A stretch of DNA of 35,726 bases from Anaerolineales bacterium (GCA_021462845.1 JAJTXU010000020.1:1-35726), one strand, 5' to 3'; counted from the first letter of the stretch, positions 1 through 7,735 are shown. A program made the numbers and translations. The notes: generated by a model not told the origin, from the sequence alone.

Positions 1-182
1 GACGTGGTCAGCCACAGCGAGATGACCGCGTCGCCGATGAGGGTGAGGGTGAAGAGCAAGCCGATCTGCGTTTCGGTGAATCCGCTTTCGGCGAGATACA
101 GCGCGAGGATGACGGAGAGAAATCCGTAACAAAATAGTCGGATGATGCGTGTGGAGAAGAGGAGGGGGATAGTAGGATTCAT
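1..182 (-). CDS. MFS transporter, N-terminal part (cut by window edge)
   Basis: The first 60 codons of a membrane transporter are visible from an ATG at 182, and the rest lies outside the window. The residues form two hydrophobic helices (RLFCYGFLSVILALYLAESGF, then TQIGLLFTLTLIGDAVISLW) joined by a short polar loop, as in the first two helices of a major facilitator superfamily protein. The ATG is two bases after the stop of the chromate transporter gene, so the two are almost certainly co-transcribed and it is the last visible gene of the chromate/arsenate cluster. Substrate cannot be told from this fragment. An efflux role is only suggested by context. Confidence 0.7.
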   Translation of the reverse strand, partial: MNPTIPLLFSTRIIRLFCYGFLSVILALYLAESGFTETQIGLLFTLTLIGDAVISLWLTT

Positions 183-184
183 GT

Positions 185-1366
185 TCATTGGTAGAGAGAG
201 CGCAGAGCCGCGTAGCCGATCCCTGCGATGATCGTTCCAATTGCGACTCGCGCCACGTCCGCTTTGAGAAATGTGATCAAAACAAAGGCGAGCAAAGCGA
301 TGAGGACACTTGGCAAACCAATCAATGCCGAAGGCGCCAGTTCAAGGGAAACCACGAAGATCACGCCGACCACCGCCGCGCTGACACCGTAGAGGAAGGC
401 TTTGAGGAAGCGGTTATTCAGCGCCTGATCAATATACCGTGCGCCTCCGATCACAAATACGAAGGACGGAAGGAAAACGAAGAACGTCGCAATTAATGCG
501 CCGGGAATTCCGCCAGCCAAATAGCCGACGAAAGTTGTAAATAGCATGAACGGGCCGGGCGTTGCGACGCTCAGGGCTACACCATCCAGCAGTTGCGAGG
601 CGGTCAGCCAGTGATATTGATCCACTGCCCCTCGCTGTAAAAATGCGAGAGAAGCATACGCGCCGCCAAAACTGAAAAGCCCCGTCTTTAGAAATAGCCA
701 AGCCATTTGGAGCCATCGTTCATCTGCCAATGCAAGAGAACCAGATAAACTGCCGATCCAAACTGAAGTCATGCCCCGCGAACCCCTCCAGCGCGGTAAG
801 CCTTCAGCCATGAGCAGATTCACAATCCCTGCGAGCAAAAGGACGAGGAGAAAGTCAACTTTCAAGAAAAGCATCGCGAAGATAGAGGCGATCAAAATAA
901 CCGCAAGCCGGGTATTCGTGATCGCTGCCCGGCCCAATTTGATTATCCCTGCGGCAATGATTCCTAGCACTGCGGGCTTCAAGATAAATAGCACATCATT
1001 GACCGCTGGCAAATTGCCATAGGTGACATACAAATAACTCAGCGCGATCATGATAAAAGCGCCGGGGATGATAAAAGTCAGCCCGGCGAGAATCCCGCCG
1101 AGGATGCCTTTCTTGAGATACCCCACATAGATGGCAAGCTGAAGCGCTTCGGGTCCCGGCAGCATGTGGGAAAAACCCATGATCCTGACAAAGCGGTCGT
1201 TCGACAGCCAATGACCGCGCTCGACCATTTTGTTGTACATCATGGTGATCTGCGCGACGGGTCCGCCAACGTTGATGAAGCCTAGCAGGAGGAAATAGAG
1301 AAATACCTCGCGCGCGGGAGGCATCCGCTCGTCTGGGTTGGCGTGAGATGTTTTCTCCTCGTTCAC
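185..1366 (-). CDS. chrA: Chromate transporter, two-domain CHR family (ChrA)
   Basis: This 393-residue polytopic membrane protein should export chromate from the cytoplasm. It has the internal duplication of long-chain CHR proteins. The N-terminal half has FLYFLLLGFINVGGPVAQI, then an FSHMLPGPEALQLAIYVGY segment. The C-terminal half repeats the pattern with FLKTGLFSFGGAYASLAFLQ and GVALSVATPGPFMLFTTFVGY. The paired FGG/GGP and PGP motifs are the family hallmarks. Length is normal for the bidomain form. The start ATG overlaps the end of the ChrB-like gene by four bases (ATGA), which indicates translational coupling, and the MFS gene follows two bases after the stop. Family assignment is firm. 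Chromate as the physiological substrate follows from the family and the ChrB neighbour. Confidence 0.93.
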   Translation of the reverse strand: MNEEKTSHANPDERMPPAREVFLYFLLLGFINVGGPVAQITMMYNKMVERGHWLSNDRFVRIMGFSHMLPGPEALQLAIYVGYLKKGILGGILAGLTFIIPGAFIMIALSYLYVTYGNLPAVNDVLFILKPAVLGIIAAGIIKLGRAAITNTRLAVILIASIFAMLFLKVDFLLVLLLAGIVNLLMAEGLPRWRGSRGMTSVWIGSLSGSLALADERWLQMAWLFLKTGLFSFGGAYASLAFLQRGAVDQYHWLTASQLLDGVALSVATPGPFMLFTTFVGYLAGGIPGALIATFFVFLPSFVFVIGGARYIDQALNNRFLKAFLYGVSAAVVGVIFVVSLELAPSALIGLPSVLIALLAFVLITFLKADVARVAIGTIIAGIGYAALRSLYQ

Positions 1367-1803
1367 GTATTACCCCTCGCAACGTCCATGCGGCACCAAG
1401 CGTAGAGGGCGTCGTAGACTTCAAATTGATGTTCGAGATTCTCCATATCTTCGGGGAAGCGCAAACTGTAGCCTGATGCTATCGCTTCGAGTCCTCTTGC
1501 GATTGGATCTGTGTCAATATCCTCTGCCACATCCGCCGCGTGGACGATCTTTGCCAAACGCAACAGCCCCGGCTCCTTCAATCCATATTTCAGGATGATA
1601 GATTCAAACGAACAGCGTCCCTCGTGGTGACCGAGTTCTACACCCGTCGCGTCAAAGGGAATCGCGTTTTGTTCTTTCGCAACTTTTTCGATCTGGCTGG
1701 CAGGGACGAACAGGAACTCCGCTTCGTTGTCAATGAAGCGGGTGATGAGCCACGGGCACGCGACGCGGTCCACGTGGACGTGAGAGCGGGTGATCCATTT
1801 CAT
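1363..1803 (-). CDS. ChrB C-terminal-domain protein (chromate resistance)
   Basis: This 146-residue soluble protein corresponds to the C-terminal domain of ChrB. It begins with the typical MKWITRSHVHVDRVACPWLI segment, followed by FIDNEAEFLFVP, a GVELGHHEGRCSFES stretch and KIVHAADV. Full-length ChrB has an additional N-terminal domain and acts as a chromate-responsive regulator in the systems where it was studied. Here only the C-terminal domain is present, so a sensing or accessory role is more likely than DNA binding. The His and Cys residues (H8, H10, C16, H59, H60, C64) are plausible metal or oxyanion contacts, but that is inference. AAGGAG lies 7 bases before the ATG, and the stop overlaps the chrA start. 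Confidence 0.88.
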   Translation of the reverse strand: MKWITRSHVHVDRVACPWLITRFIDNEAEFLFVPASQIEKVAKEQNAIPFDATGVELGHHEGRCSFESIILKYGLKEPGLLRLAKIVHAADVAEDIDTDPIARGLEAIASGYSLRFPEDMENLEHQFEVYDALYAWCRMDVARGNT

Positions 1804-1826
1804 GACAGTCTCCTTTTGTTGCGCGG

Positions 1827-1846
1827 GGGCGGACAGCCATCCGCCC
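1827..1846 (-). other. Intercistronic hairpin between the phosphatase-like and ChrB-like genes
   Basis: GGGCGGA and TCCGCCC form a 7-bp perfect GC stem around a 6-base loop, starting at the base after the phosphatase-like stop codon. There is no T-run after it on the minus strand, so it looks like an mRNA-stabilising or partial-attenuation stem inside the operon rather than a full terminator. Confidence 0.55.
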
Positions 1847-2239
1847 TTACAATGAATTGATCAAGTGACTTACTCTTTCCACAATCGCATCCCGCGCCTT
1901 GTCGTAATCTTCACTCACAGGCGGGACTCCGTCCCACCGGTTGATAACGGCTTTAGTTTGATATTCATTTGGTAATTCGCAGAAAGCAACGACTCGTTTA
2001 GCAGACTCGATATCTGTCAAAGATAATTTCTGTGGAACCGATTCGGTTGGGGTTAAACCGTCCGCTTGTAAGCCTGCGATGGTTTTCGGCGACAACTCCG
2101 CGTCGGGACTTGTCCCGCGCGCGATGGCGCGAAGTTCGAGATTGGCTTCGCTTGCCAGTTTGTTGAAATACGCCGCGGCAATGATGCTTTTCGCCGCGCC
2201 GTGTTCGCAGACGAAGATTATTTTATGTTGTTGCTCCAT
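1847..2239 (-). CDS. Low-Mr phosphatase / arsenate-reductase-like protein with a Lys-variant P-loop
   Basis: This 130-residue cytoplasmic protein has the fold signature of low-molecular-weight tyrosine phosphatases and thioredoxin-coupled arsenate reductases. An N-terminal strand ends in the P-loop IIFVCEHGAAKS, and a C-terminal region contains WDGVPPVSEDYDKARD, placed like the acidic DP loop. In the canonical loop C-x5-R the last residue is Arg, whereas here it is Lys (C-EHGAA-K-S). This could reduce or alter oxyanion chemistry. The ATG at 2239 was chosen because ACGAGG precedes it at good spacing. An upstream ATG at 2290 would overlap the RelE-like gene. It lies between a TA pair and chromate-resistance genes. 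Whether it reduces arsenate is not established. Confidence 0.75.
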   Translation of the reverse strand: MEQQHKIIFVCEHGAAKSIIAAAYFNKLASEANLELRAIARGTSPDAELSPKTIAGLQADGLTPTESVPQKLSLTDIESAKRVVAFCELPNEYQTKAVINRWDGVPPVSEDYDKARDAIVERVSHLINSL

Positions 2240-2250
2240 GATGCCTCGTT

Positions 2251-2517
2251 TTATGGGAAGTAGCGATAGATATCTTTGCGATGCAAGCAACGAAGGAATA
2301 CCAGCGTTTTTTCCTGCGCTCGGAAACCCATTCGATAATCCCCGATGCGGATGCGATAATAATTTTCACTCCCCTCCATTTTCTTCACATTCCGAATGTC
2401 CGATAATGAAGAAGCCGCCTTGACTTCGGCAATCACGGCGGCGATTTTCTTCTTCGTGCCTTTTTCGCGAATATGCTTTATATCTTTGAGAAAACTTTCG
2501 CGGAATTCAAGTTCCAC
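2251..2517 (-). CDS. RelE/ParE-family toxin
   Basis: This 88-residue basic protein fits the RelE/ParE superfamily, whose members are ribosome-dependent mRNA endonucleases or gyrase poisons. Visible features are the N-terminal SFLKDIKHIREKGTKKKI helix, the central NYYRIRIGDYRMGFRAQ strand pair and the terminal FLRCLHRKDIYRYFP, where RxRxGxYR and HRKDIYR are the family patterns. The start codon is GTG at 2517, separated by one base from the stop of the upstream antitoxin gene, so the pair is translationally coupled. It is the second gene of the transcript driven from the extended -10 at 2740-2748. Which RelE subgroup it belongs to is undecided. Confidence 0.85.
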   Translation of the reverse strand: MELEFRESFLKDIKHIREKGTKKKIAAVIAEVKAASSLSDIRNVKKMEGSENYYRIRIGDYRMGFRAQEKTLVFLRCLHRKDIYRYFP

Positions 2518-2518
2518 G

Positions 2519-2722
2519 TTATGCCCCTAAAGCCTTGATCACTTCCTTTTCGTCCACGATCTTGCTGTCTTCGCCTTCGCGCATGGCGTTGGCTAAGCCC
2601 ACGTCTTCGAGCAATTCCTCGAACAGGTCGTGGAACAACTCGCGGCGTTCCTGAAATAATTCCAAGAGCGCCTGTTTGATCAGGTCTTTGGTGTGCCTAT
2701 CTTCAAGAGATAAAGTGGTCAT
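2519..2722 (-). CDS. Antitoxin of the RelE-like pair
   Basis: This 67-residue acidic, largely helical protein lies immediately upstream of the RelE-like toxin gene with one intervening base. The N-terminal DRHTKDLIKQALLELFQERRELFHDLFEELLED helix is amphipathic, and the tail (GEDSKIVDEKEVIKALGA) is short and charged, as expected for a segment that wraps the toxin. I do not see a clear ribbon-helix-helix or HTH motif, so autoregulation by this protein alone is uncertain. AGAGG lies 6 bases before the ATG. Identification rests mainly on size, charge and position. Confidence 0.75.
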   Translation of the reverse strand: MTTLSLEDRHTKDLIKQALLELFQERRELFHDLFEELLEDVGLANAMREGEDSKIVDEKEVIKALGA

Positions 2723-2739
2723 GTCGTACCTCTTTCGGA

Positions 2740-2748
2740 ATTATAGCA
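2740..2748 (-). promoter_or_regulatory. Extended -10 promoter (TGCTATAAT) of the TA/chromate cluster
   Basis: On the minus strand TGCTATAAT, an extended -10 with a perfect TATAAT, sits 17 bases before the antitoxin ATG and overlaps the stop codon of the upstream carotenoid gene. I see no good -35 hexamer, as is common for extended -10 promoters. It would give a leader of about 10 bases. Confidence 0.5.
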
Positions 2749-3586
2749 TTTTCCTGAGCGTCGGGCGGTGCAGATAAAATGCGATGCCCGTCATCGCAAG
2801 GCCGACAAACAACAAGAACGGCGGATCGAGGATGAGACCGGAGATCAAACCAGCGACCAAAACATAAACGTGTGTAATGGCTGGAACCCAAAACGTCAAT
2901 GCGGGGACGGGTTGCAGGTAATAGCGCGGACGAAGCACGATGACCGATATGAGTGCGATAATGAGCAGGCTGAAAACAACGGCAGGGCGAAGCGCATCTG
3001 AGACGATGAAGGCGATGAGCGCGTTCGTCCCCAGTACGCCGAGCAGACCGACGATCAAAGCGGCGAACGGAGCCGCCCACGTGCGAGTCAGCTCGCCCCG
3101 TCGCGCGAAGAGCCGGTATCCCATCGAGAAGAAAAAGATGACCCAGAACCATGCCCAGAAATTCGCGTATGGCACGCCGAAGTATTGAGAGGTCAAACCC
3201 TGACCCCAATCCCAAAACCCAAAGCGGATGGCGACCGCGTCGAGCGAGAGGTCAATGTTGAGGGCGAGCAAGCCGTCCAACACGGGACGCAGAAAATAGG
3301 GCAGGCTGGCCGCGTCGGAAAATTCCATCACGCTGTAAAGGATGCAACCCCACGCGACGCCGATACATAAAGGCGCATCGAGAACCATGAGGAGGAAGCG
3401 TCCGTATTCGTATGCGTTGAGTTGACGGATGGTGGCAAGTTCGAGGATGACGCCGAAGACGATGCCCGCGAACAACCGCAGAAGATTCGCTTTGCCGTGT
3501 TTCCATGCGTGCAAGAGACAGATGGCGAATTGCAAATAGATCGCGAGTTCAAAGAAGATGAAATAGGGGTTGGGGAGGTTGTCCAT
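2741..3586 (-). CDS. Carotenoid biosynthesis membrane protein, DUF422/CruF-like
   Basis: This 281-residue protein with about seven to eight membrane helices resembles the DUF422 family, which includes the carotenoid 1',2'-hydratase CruF. Matching features are GIVFGVILELATIRQLNAYEYG, the APLCIGVAWGCILY helix, DLSLDAVAIRFGFWDWG and YFGVPYANFWAWFWV. These correspond to the Glu-bearing helix and the D-x-x-A-x-R-x-G-x-W and GVP-x-x-N-x-x-W motifs of the family. A TTG at 3619 would extend the N-terminus by 11 residues, but I prefer the ATG at 3586. A TATAAT is placed 10-15 bases upstream of it, and the longer form would overlap the divergent promoter. No other carotenoid gene is in the window, so the exact reaction is unknown. 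Confidence 0.8.
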   Translation of the reverse strand: MDNLPNPYFIFFELAIYLQFAICLLHAWKHGKANLLRLFAGIVFGVILELATIRQLNAYEYGRFLLMVLDAPLCIGVAWGCILYSVMEFSDAASLPYFLRPVLDGLLALNIDLSLDAVAIRFGFWDWGQGLTSQYFGVPYANFWAWFWVIFFFSMGYRLFARRGELTRTWAAPFAALIVGLLGVLGTNALIAFIVSDALRPAVVFSLLIIALISVIVLRPRYYLQPVPALTFWVPAITHVYVLVAGLISGLILDPPFLLFVGLAMTGIAFYLHRPTLRKML

Positions 3587-3595
3587 GTTTGCCCA

Positions 3596-3601
3596 ATTAT
3601 A
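3596..3601 (-). promoter_or_regulatory. -10 element TATAAT immediately before the CruF-like gene
   Basis: A perfect TATAAT on the minus strand ends 9 bases before the ATG at 3586. Initiation about 7 bases downstream would leave a leader of only two or three bases, meaning an essentially leaderless mRNA. No Shine-Dalgarno sequence is visible, which agrees with this. No convincing -35 hexamer is present at 16-18 bases. Confidence 0.5.
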
Positions 3602-3613
3602 CAGTAAGCCGAA

Positions 3614-3642
3614 TTGCAAGTTTTTGTTTTACACGATATGAT
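3614..3642 (+). promoter_or_regulatory. Sigma-70-type promoter TTGCAA-N17-TATGAT of the YkgJ-like gene
   Basis: TTGCAA (3614-3619) and TATGAT (3637-3642) are separated by exactly 17 bases. The predicted start point, about 3649-3650, coincides with the ATG at 3650, so the transcript would be leaderless. Candidate starts further upstream (TTG at 3614, ATG at 3638) would lie inside the promoter hexamers and are therefore rejected. Confidence 0.6.
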
Positions 3643-3649
3643 TTCTCTC

Positions 3650-4186
3650 ATGACCGACGTTAATCCAGCGAACGAATCGCCAGCCAGCCTGTTATGTAAA
3701 TCGTGCGGACTGTGTTGCACGGGTCATTTGTTCATCTGGGCAAAACTGCGACCCTCCGAGCTAGACCCCGCCGAGTCGCTGGGACTGAACGTCTTTCGGT
3801 CTGACCCCACCGAGCGCGGATTTAGCCAGCCCTGCCCGCTCTGGCGGGGACAGTGTACAGTCTACGACTCACCGCATTACCCTCACGTGTGCCGCAGTTA
3901 CAAGTGTAAGTTGCTCAAGGAAATGATGGCGGAGAACACATCCCTGCCCAATGCGCTGACGGTCATTCAGCAGGCGAAGGAAATGATCCGTGAAGTGGAG
4001 TCGCTTTTGCCTGAATCGGCGGAGACTAATTTCCGTCAACGCTTGGTGACGGAATTGGAAGAAGCGAACGGACTTGCTTACACGGACGCTAAGTTTCGGT
4101 CAAAGGCGGAGGCGTTGCTTGGGTTTTATGAAAAGGTATTTGGGGTGGATGATTTGGTGGAAAGGGCTGATGATGTGTTGGAATGA
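3650..4186 (+). CDS. YkgJ-family cysteine-cluster protein
   Basis: This 178-residue cytoplasmic protein carries the CxxCxxCC signature CKSCGLCC near residue 17. Further down it has CPLWRGQCTVYDS and HVCRSYKCKLL. These eight or more cysteines in the spacing of the YkgJ/UPF0153 family are thought to bind zinc or an Fe-S cluster. The C-terminal half is helical and lacks recognisable motifs. The family's biochemical function is not established, so none is assigned. It is the only plus-strand gene in the first 11 kb and converges on the DUF5615 gene across a long bidirectional hairpin. The start was chosen from the promoter position (see 3614-3642). Confidence 0.82.
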   Translation: MTDVNPANESPASLLCKSCGLCCTGHLFIWAKLRPSELDPAESLGLNVFRSDPTERGFSQPCPLWRGQCTVYDSPHYPHVCRSYKCKLLKEMMAENTSLPNALTVIQQAKEMIREVESLLPESAETNFRQRLVTELEEANGLAYTDAKFRSKAEALLGFYEKVFGVDDLVERADDVLE

Positions 4187-4224
4187 TAACGTGACAGTCA
4201 ACTTTAAGTTGACTGTCACGTTAT
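4186..4224. terminator. Bidirectional terminator hairpin, 19-bp perfect arms
   Basis: The left arm starts ATAACGTGACAG at 4186 and the right arm is its exact complement ending at 4224, with one central base (effectively a 3-5 base loop). It begins on the last base of the YkgJ-like stop codon and ends 5 bases before the stop of the opposing DUF5615 gene. A short T-run follows on the plus strand. It can serve both converging genes. Confidence 0.8.
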
Positions 4225-4228
4225 GTTT

Positions 4229-4579
4229 TTACAAAGGCAGATAGACAATGTGATTTTCCAATTCACTCTTATCGCTGAATTCTGCCATAAGAAAAATATC
4301 TTCGATTGCGATTCCAATCGGCAAATCATCGGGAACCTCAATCACCCCTGGCATCGGCAACCCTGCGCGAATGCGCTTGTAAGCAAAGTGTGTCATGGTC
4401 GCGGCATCGTGTGTGAGTAAAATTCGTTCTTCATTTGCCGCCCATTCCAAGATGGCAGGATCTTCTTCGCCTCGCAACCCAACATCCTGTACGCGGACGA
4501 TTTCCAGCCTAGGGTTTCGACGAAGCAATCCACGCACAATGTCGTTGTTGAAATTTTCATCGGAGACGAAGCGGAGCAC
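4229..4579 (-). CDS. DUF5615 PIN-like toxin
   Basis: This 116-residue protein of the DUF5615 family has a PIN-like nuclease fold and is probably the toxin of a two-gene module. The N-terminus MLRFVSDENFNNDIVRGL carries the family's first acidic pair (D-E-N-F). GLRGEEDPAILEWAANEERILLTHDAATM supplies the second acidic cluster and the T-H-D active-site motif, and GVIEVPDDLPIG follows. These Asp/Glu residues are expected to bind a divalent metal for RNA cleavage. It starts two bases after the stop of the DUF433 gene, and DUF433-DUF5615 is a known antitoxin-toxin arrangement. The target is unknown. Confidence 0.87.
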   Translation of the reverse strand: MLRFVSDENFNNDIVRGLLRRNPRLEIVRVQDVGLRGEEDPAILEWAANEERILLTHDAATMTHFAYKRIRAGLPMPGVIEVPDDLPIGIAIEDIFLMAEFSDKSELENHIVYLPL

Positions 4580-4581
4580 GG

Positions 4582-4914
4582 CTATTTGTTCTTACGCGCC
4601 AACAGTCGCTCGCGGATACCTGTTTGGTCAAACCGCTTAAGATTTTCAAGCCTTACTGTTTCCGCATATTTTGCGCGCTTTGCCAGATACGTTTCCACTT
4701 CATCGCGGTTTTGTAAATAATAACTGATGGTCGCGTAGACATCCGAAAGCGCAAGCGATGGATATTGTTGCGCAATCTCCTCTGCTGTTGCGCCTCTTGC
4801 AAAGGCTTGCACTACCGTATCCAGGGTAACTCGCGTCCCGCCGACCCGCGCTACGCCATCCTTGTTGAGGGTAAGAGGGAGGGGAAGGGGCTGGATTGTT
4901 AAAGTTGTTGCCAT
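4582..4914 (-). CDS. DUF433 antitoxin
   Basis: This 110-residue protein contains the DUF433 winged-helix-like domain. The markers are LNKDGVARVGGTRVTLDTVVQAFARGATAEEIAQQYPSL and LSDVYATISYYLQNRDEVETYL, including the G-G-T-R-V-x-L-D motif and the D-V-Y-A-x-I-x-Y-Y-L helix. DUF433 proteins bind DNA and pair with DUF5615 toxins. A C-terminal extension of about 25 basic residues probably contacts the toxin. It starts 19 bases after the dinG stop and is followed after two bases by the toxin gene, so the pair probably rides on the dinG transcript. A second, unpaired DUF433 gene lies at 24853-25074. Confidence 0.87.
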   Translation of the reverse strand: MATTLTIQPLPLPLTLNKDGVARVGGTRVTLDTVVQAFARGATAEEIAQQYPSLALSDVYATISYYLQNRDEVETYLAKRAKYAETVRLENLKRFDQTGIRERLLARKNK

Positions 4915-4933
4915 GACTTTATTTTACTCCATT

Positions 4934-7726
4934 CTACATCCCCAACCAACTCCCCGCCTCCCTCGGCAAATTGGACGCAGGTCCCTGCCGCGCGGTGCAA
5001 GCGGGGAGTGACTCCAAGAACAATCGCCCATATTGCTTCGTCAACACGCGGCGATCTAAAATGGCGACGATGCCTCTATCGGATGCGGTGCGAATCAAAC
5101 GACCAAAGCCTTGCCTGAATTTCAGGATCGCTTCGGGGAGATAATATTGGTTGAACGAGTCGTCATACATTTCGGAGCGCGCCGCGATGAGCGGATCGGT
5201 GGGAACATCGAAGGGGAGTTTGGTGATAACGACGATGGAGAGTTGCTCACCCGGCACATCCACGCCTTCCCAAAAGGATTTGGTTCCCAGCAACACCGCG
5301 CGTTCGGTCGCTTTGAACGATTCGAGCAAGGCATTCGGTGACGCGCCGTCGCCTTGTTCGTAGACGTAAATATCCTCACGCGCCAGCGGAGCGGTGATCT
5401 CTCGCGCGGTCTTTTTCAGCGCGGTGTAAGATGTGAACAGCACGAGCATTCGTCCGCCTGTGGCTTTGGCGGTGGCAATGAGGGTCTTGTTGAGAGTCTG
5501 TTCATAGCCGTTTTGATTCGGTTCGGGAATATCGTTTGCGATGTATAGCAACGCCGCGCTTTCGTAATCGTACGGCGAACCGAGTTGCATCTCGTCGGCT
5601 TCGTCCGCGCCGAGGGTGTTGCGCAGATATTGAAACTCGCCGTGCGCGGTCAAGGTCGCCGATGTGAGGATCACAGAGCGCTTCTCGTGCCACAGATTTT
5701 TTTCCACTAGCGATGCCACACTCAACGGCGCGGCGTTCAACGACAGACGGTTTTGATTCGGTTGCACTTCGATCCAATACACCATGCCTTGGATCGGTTT
5801 GCTGATCATGCCTGAAATATTCGCTTCGGCTTCGGTGAGTCGGCGAACCACGTTGCTGATGTCGCCCATCACGTCTTCGAGATTGTCGTGACCTTCCGCG
5901 TATAGATCTGCGGCGGCTTTGTAAATCTTCGCCAACTCGGTCAGCAGATTTCGCAACGTCTCGCCTGTTGCGTCCCATGCCATTTCCACTTCGTCCCAGA
6001 AGGGAAGTGTCCGCGTGGCGGGTAACACACGCGCTTGCCATGCGTAATTCGATGGCGGCTGTCCTTCGCGTTGCAAGCGCGCGAACTCGCTCAGCACGTT
6101 GAAGAACTCGCGGTTCATCTGCTCGATGCGGAACGCCATGTCGGTGGCGTGACTCACATTTTTCTGAAGCAGTCCGAAGTCCGCGGGGCGAAGCGTGCCG
6201 CTCGTTTCGCCGAGAAGTTTGCCGAGCGCGCCCGAGTTCGATCCGCCAACCTCTTTCATCATGCGATCCATGTCGAATTGATTCAAACGGAACGACATCG
6301 CGTTCGTCGTCGCCGATTCCAAATGATGACCTTCGTCAATGATGAGATGCGAATATTCGGGCAGGACTTTGCTTCCCGTGGCGACATCCGACAACAACAG
6401 CGCGTGATTGACGACCAGCACATGCGCGGTTTGCGAGGCGGACTTCGCGCGATGGAACGGACACGCGCCGCCCATGCGAGTGATGCACGTTTCGGTCGTG
6501 CAAGCGTCATCCTCCGCCGACAATCGATTCCACGCCTCGCGCTCGGTCGGTCCCGTGAGATTTAATTCGCTTCGATCTCCGCTCGAATTGTTTAATTGCC
6601 ACACCAAAATTTTTGACAGCACGCGCAACTCGTCCGCGTTGCGCGGATACGAGCTGCGCATGTTCTCCACTTTGCGCGGGCAAAGATAATTCGAGCGTCC
6701 CTTCAGCACCGAAAATCGAAAATCGAGATTCAACGCCTGACTCAAATTCGGCAGGTCGCGTTGAATGAGTTGGTCTTGCAAGTTGATCGTGTTCGTTGAA
6801 ACAACAACGCGCGTGTTATTTTGCAATGAGAACAACGCGGCAGGCACGAGGTATGCAAAACTTTTGCCAACGCCCGTTCCCGCCTCCACCATCAAATGAT
6901 TTCCGTACGAAAGCGCGTTCGCAACCGAGCGCATCATTTCAACTTGCTCGGGTCTTTGCTCAAACGAATCGAAATACTGCGCGAATGGTCCGCCATACTC
7001 GAGCGCGGATGCGACTTCGTCTGCGTTGAGCGGAGTCGGCTCGTCGGGGTTGTCCAACGGTGGAAACTTCGAGTCATTCGCCCATTCAGCCTGACTCTTT
7101 TTCTTCGATATTTTCTTCGCCTTGATCCCCTCTTTCGCTTGCGATCCCAAGGCTTGTTGAAACACCCAACGCGCATCCCACTCGATGGGTTCGCTGAGAC
7201 GGACGATCTCGTCCACCAACTCGCGCGGCAACTCACGCGCCATCTCGAACAATTTGTTGAACGCCGCCATCGTCACTTTGGCATCGTCCAATGCGCGGTG
7301 GGTGGCGGGTAATAAAATTCCTAATTGTTTTCCTAATGCGCCGAGATTGTATCTGCTCGCGGTCGGCATGACCACCGCCGCGATCTCGTACGTGTCAATC
7401 ACTTCGTTGTTGTGAAGTATCCCTGCCTGCTTTTGGATGAATCCCAGATCGAAACGGATGTTGTGTCCCACCACAGGCGCGTCGCCGACGAACGCCTCCA
7501 ACTCGTGGATGATATCTCTCAACTTCGGCGCGTTGCGCGTCTCGGCATCGCCGATGCCCGTCAACGCCGTGATAAATTCAGGGATGTGCCTGCCCGGGTT
7601 GATGACCGATGTCCACTCATCTTCGACGCGATGCCCCTTGAACTTCACCGCCCCGATCTCGATGATCGCGTCGCGCTCGTCGTTTAGTCCCGTTGTTTCG
7701 ATGTCTATGGCTACGATTGAATTCAT
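4934..7726 (-). CDS. dinG: DinG-type DNA helicase with N-terminal DnaQ-like exonuclease
   Basis: This 930-residue fusion has a 3'-5' exonuclease domain followed by a superfamily 2 XPD/DinG helicase. Exonuclease motifs are AIDIETTGL (Exo I, D-x-E), GHNIRFDLGFI (Exo II) and HRALDDAKVT (Exo III), all intact. After a Lys-rich linker near residues 190-215 come Walker A GTGVGKSFAYLVP, the DEAH-box variant IIDEGHHLE and the motif VI region QGFGRLIRTASDRG. Cysteines in YLCPRK, DDACTTETC and GGACPFHRAK have the order of a [4Fe-4S] domain. This architecture is known from Firmicutes-type DinG. It probably acts in DNA repair and removal of R-loops or D-loops. It lies between a membrane-protein gene and a TA pair. 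Confidence 0.92.
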   Translation of the reverse strand: MNSIVAIDIETTGLNDERDAIIEIGAVKFKGHRVEDEWTSVINPGRHIPEFITALTGIGDAETRNAPKLRDIIHELEAFVGDAPVVGHNIRFDLGFIQKQAGILHNNEVIDTYEIAAVVMPTASRYNLGALGKQLGILLPATHRALDDAKVTMAAFNKLFEMARELPRELVDEIVRLSEPIEWDARWVFQQALGSQAKEGIKAKKISKKKSQAEWANDSKFPPLDNPDEPTPLNADEVASALEYGGPFAQYFDSFEQRPEQVEMMRSVANALSYGNHLMVEAGTGVGKSFAYLVPAALFSLQNNTRVVVSTNTINLQDQLIQRDLPNLSQALNLDFRFSVLKGRSNYLCPRKVENMRSSYPRNADELRVLSKILVWQLNNSSGDRSELNLTGPTEREAWNRLSAEDDACTTETCITRMGGACPFHRAKSASQTAHVLVVNHALLLSDVATGSKVLPEYSHLIIDEGHHLESATTNAMSFRLNQFDMDRMMKEVGGSNSGALGKLLGETSGTLRPADFGLLQKNVSHATDMAFRIEQMNREFFNVLSEFARLQREGQPPSNYAWQARVLPATRTLPFWDEVEMAWDATGETLRNLLTELAKIYKAAADLYAEGHDNLEDVMGDISNVVRRLTEAEANISGMISKPIQGMVYWIEVQPNQNRLSLNAAPLSVASLVEKNLWHEKRSVILTSATLTAHGEFQYLRNTLGADEADEMQLGSPYDYESAALLYIANDIPEPNQNGYEQTLNKTLIATAKATGGRMLVLFTSYTALKKTAREITAPLAREDIYVYEQGDGASPNALLESFKATERAVLLGTKSFWEGVDVPGEQLSIVVITKLPFDVPTDPLIAARSEMYDDSFNQYYLPEAILKFRQGFGRLIRTASDRGIVAILDRRVLTKQYGRLFLESLPACTARQGPASNLPREAGSWLGM

Positions 7727-7735
7727 AGGTTTGTT

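Noticed and set aside
6035-6565. Plus-strand open frame of 176 codons opposite dinG
   Set aside because: It lies wholly opposite conserved helicase motifs, is rich in Arg/Ala/His as expected of a shadow frame, has no ribosome-binding site and resembles no family.
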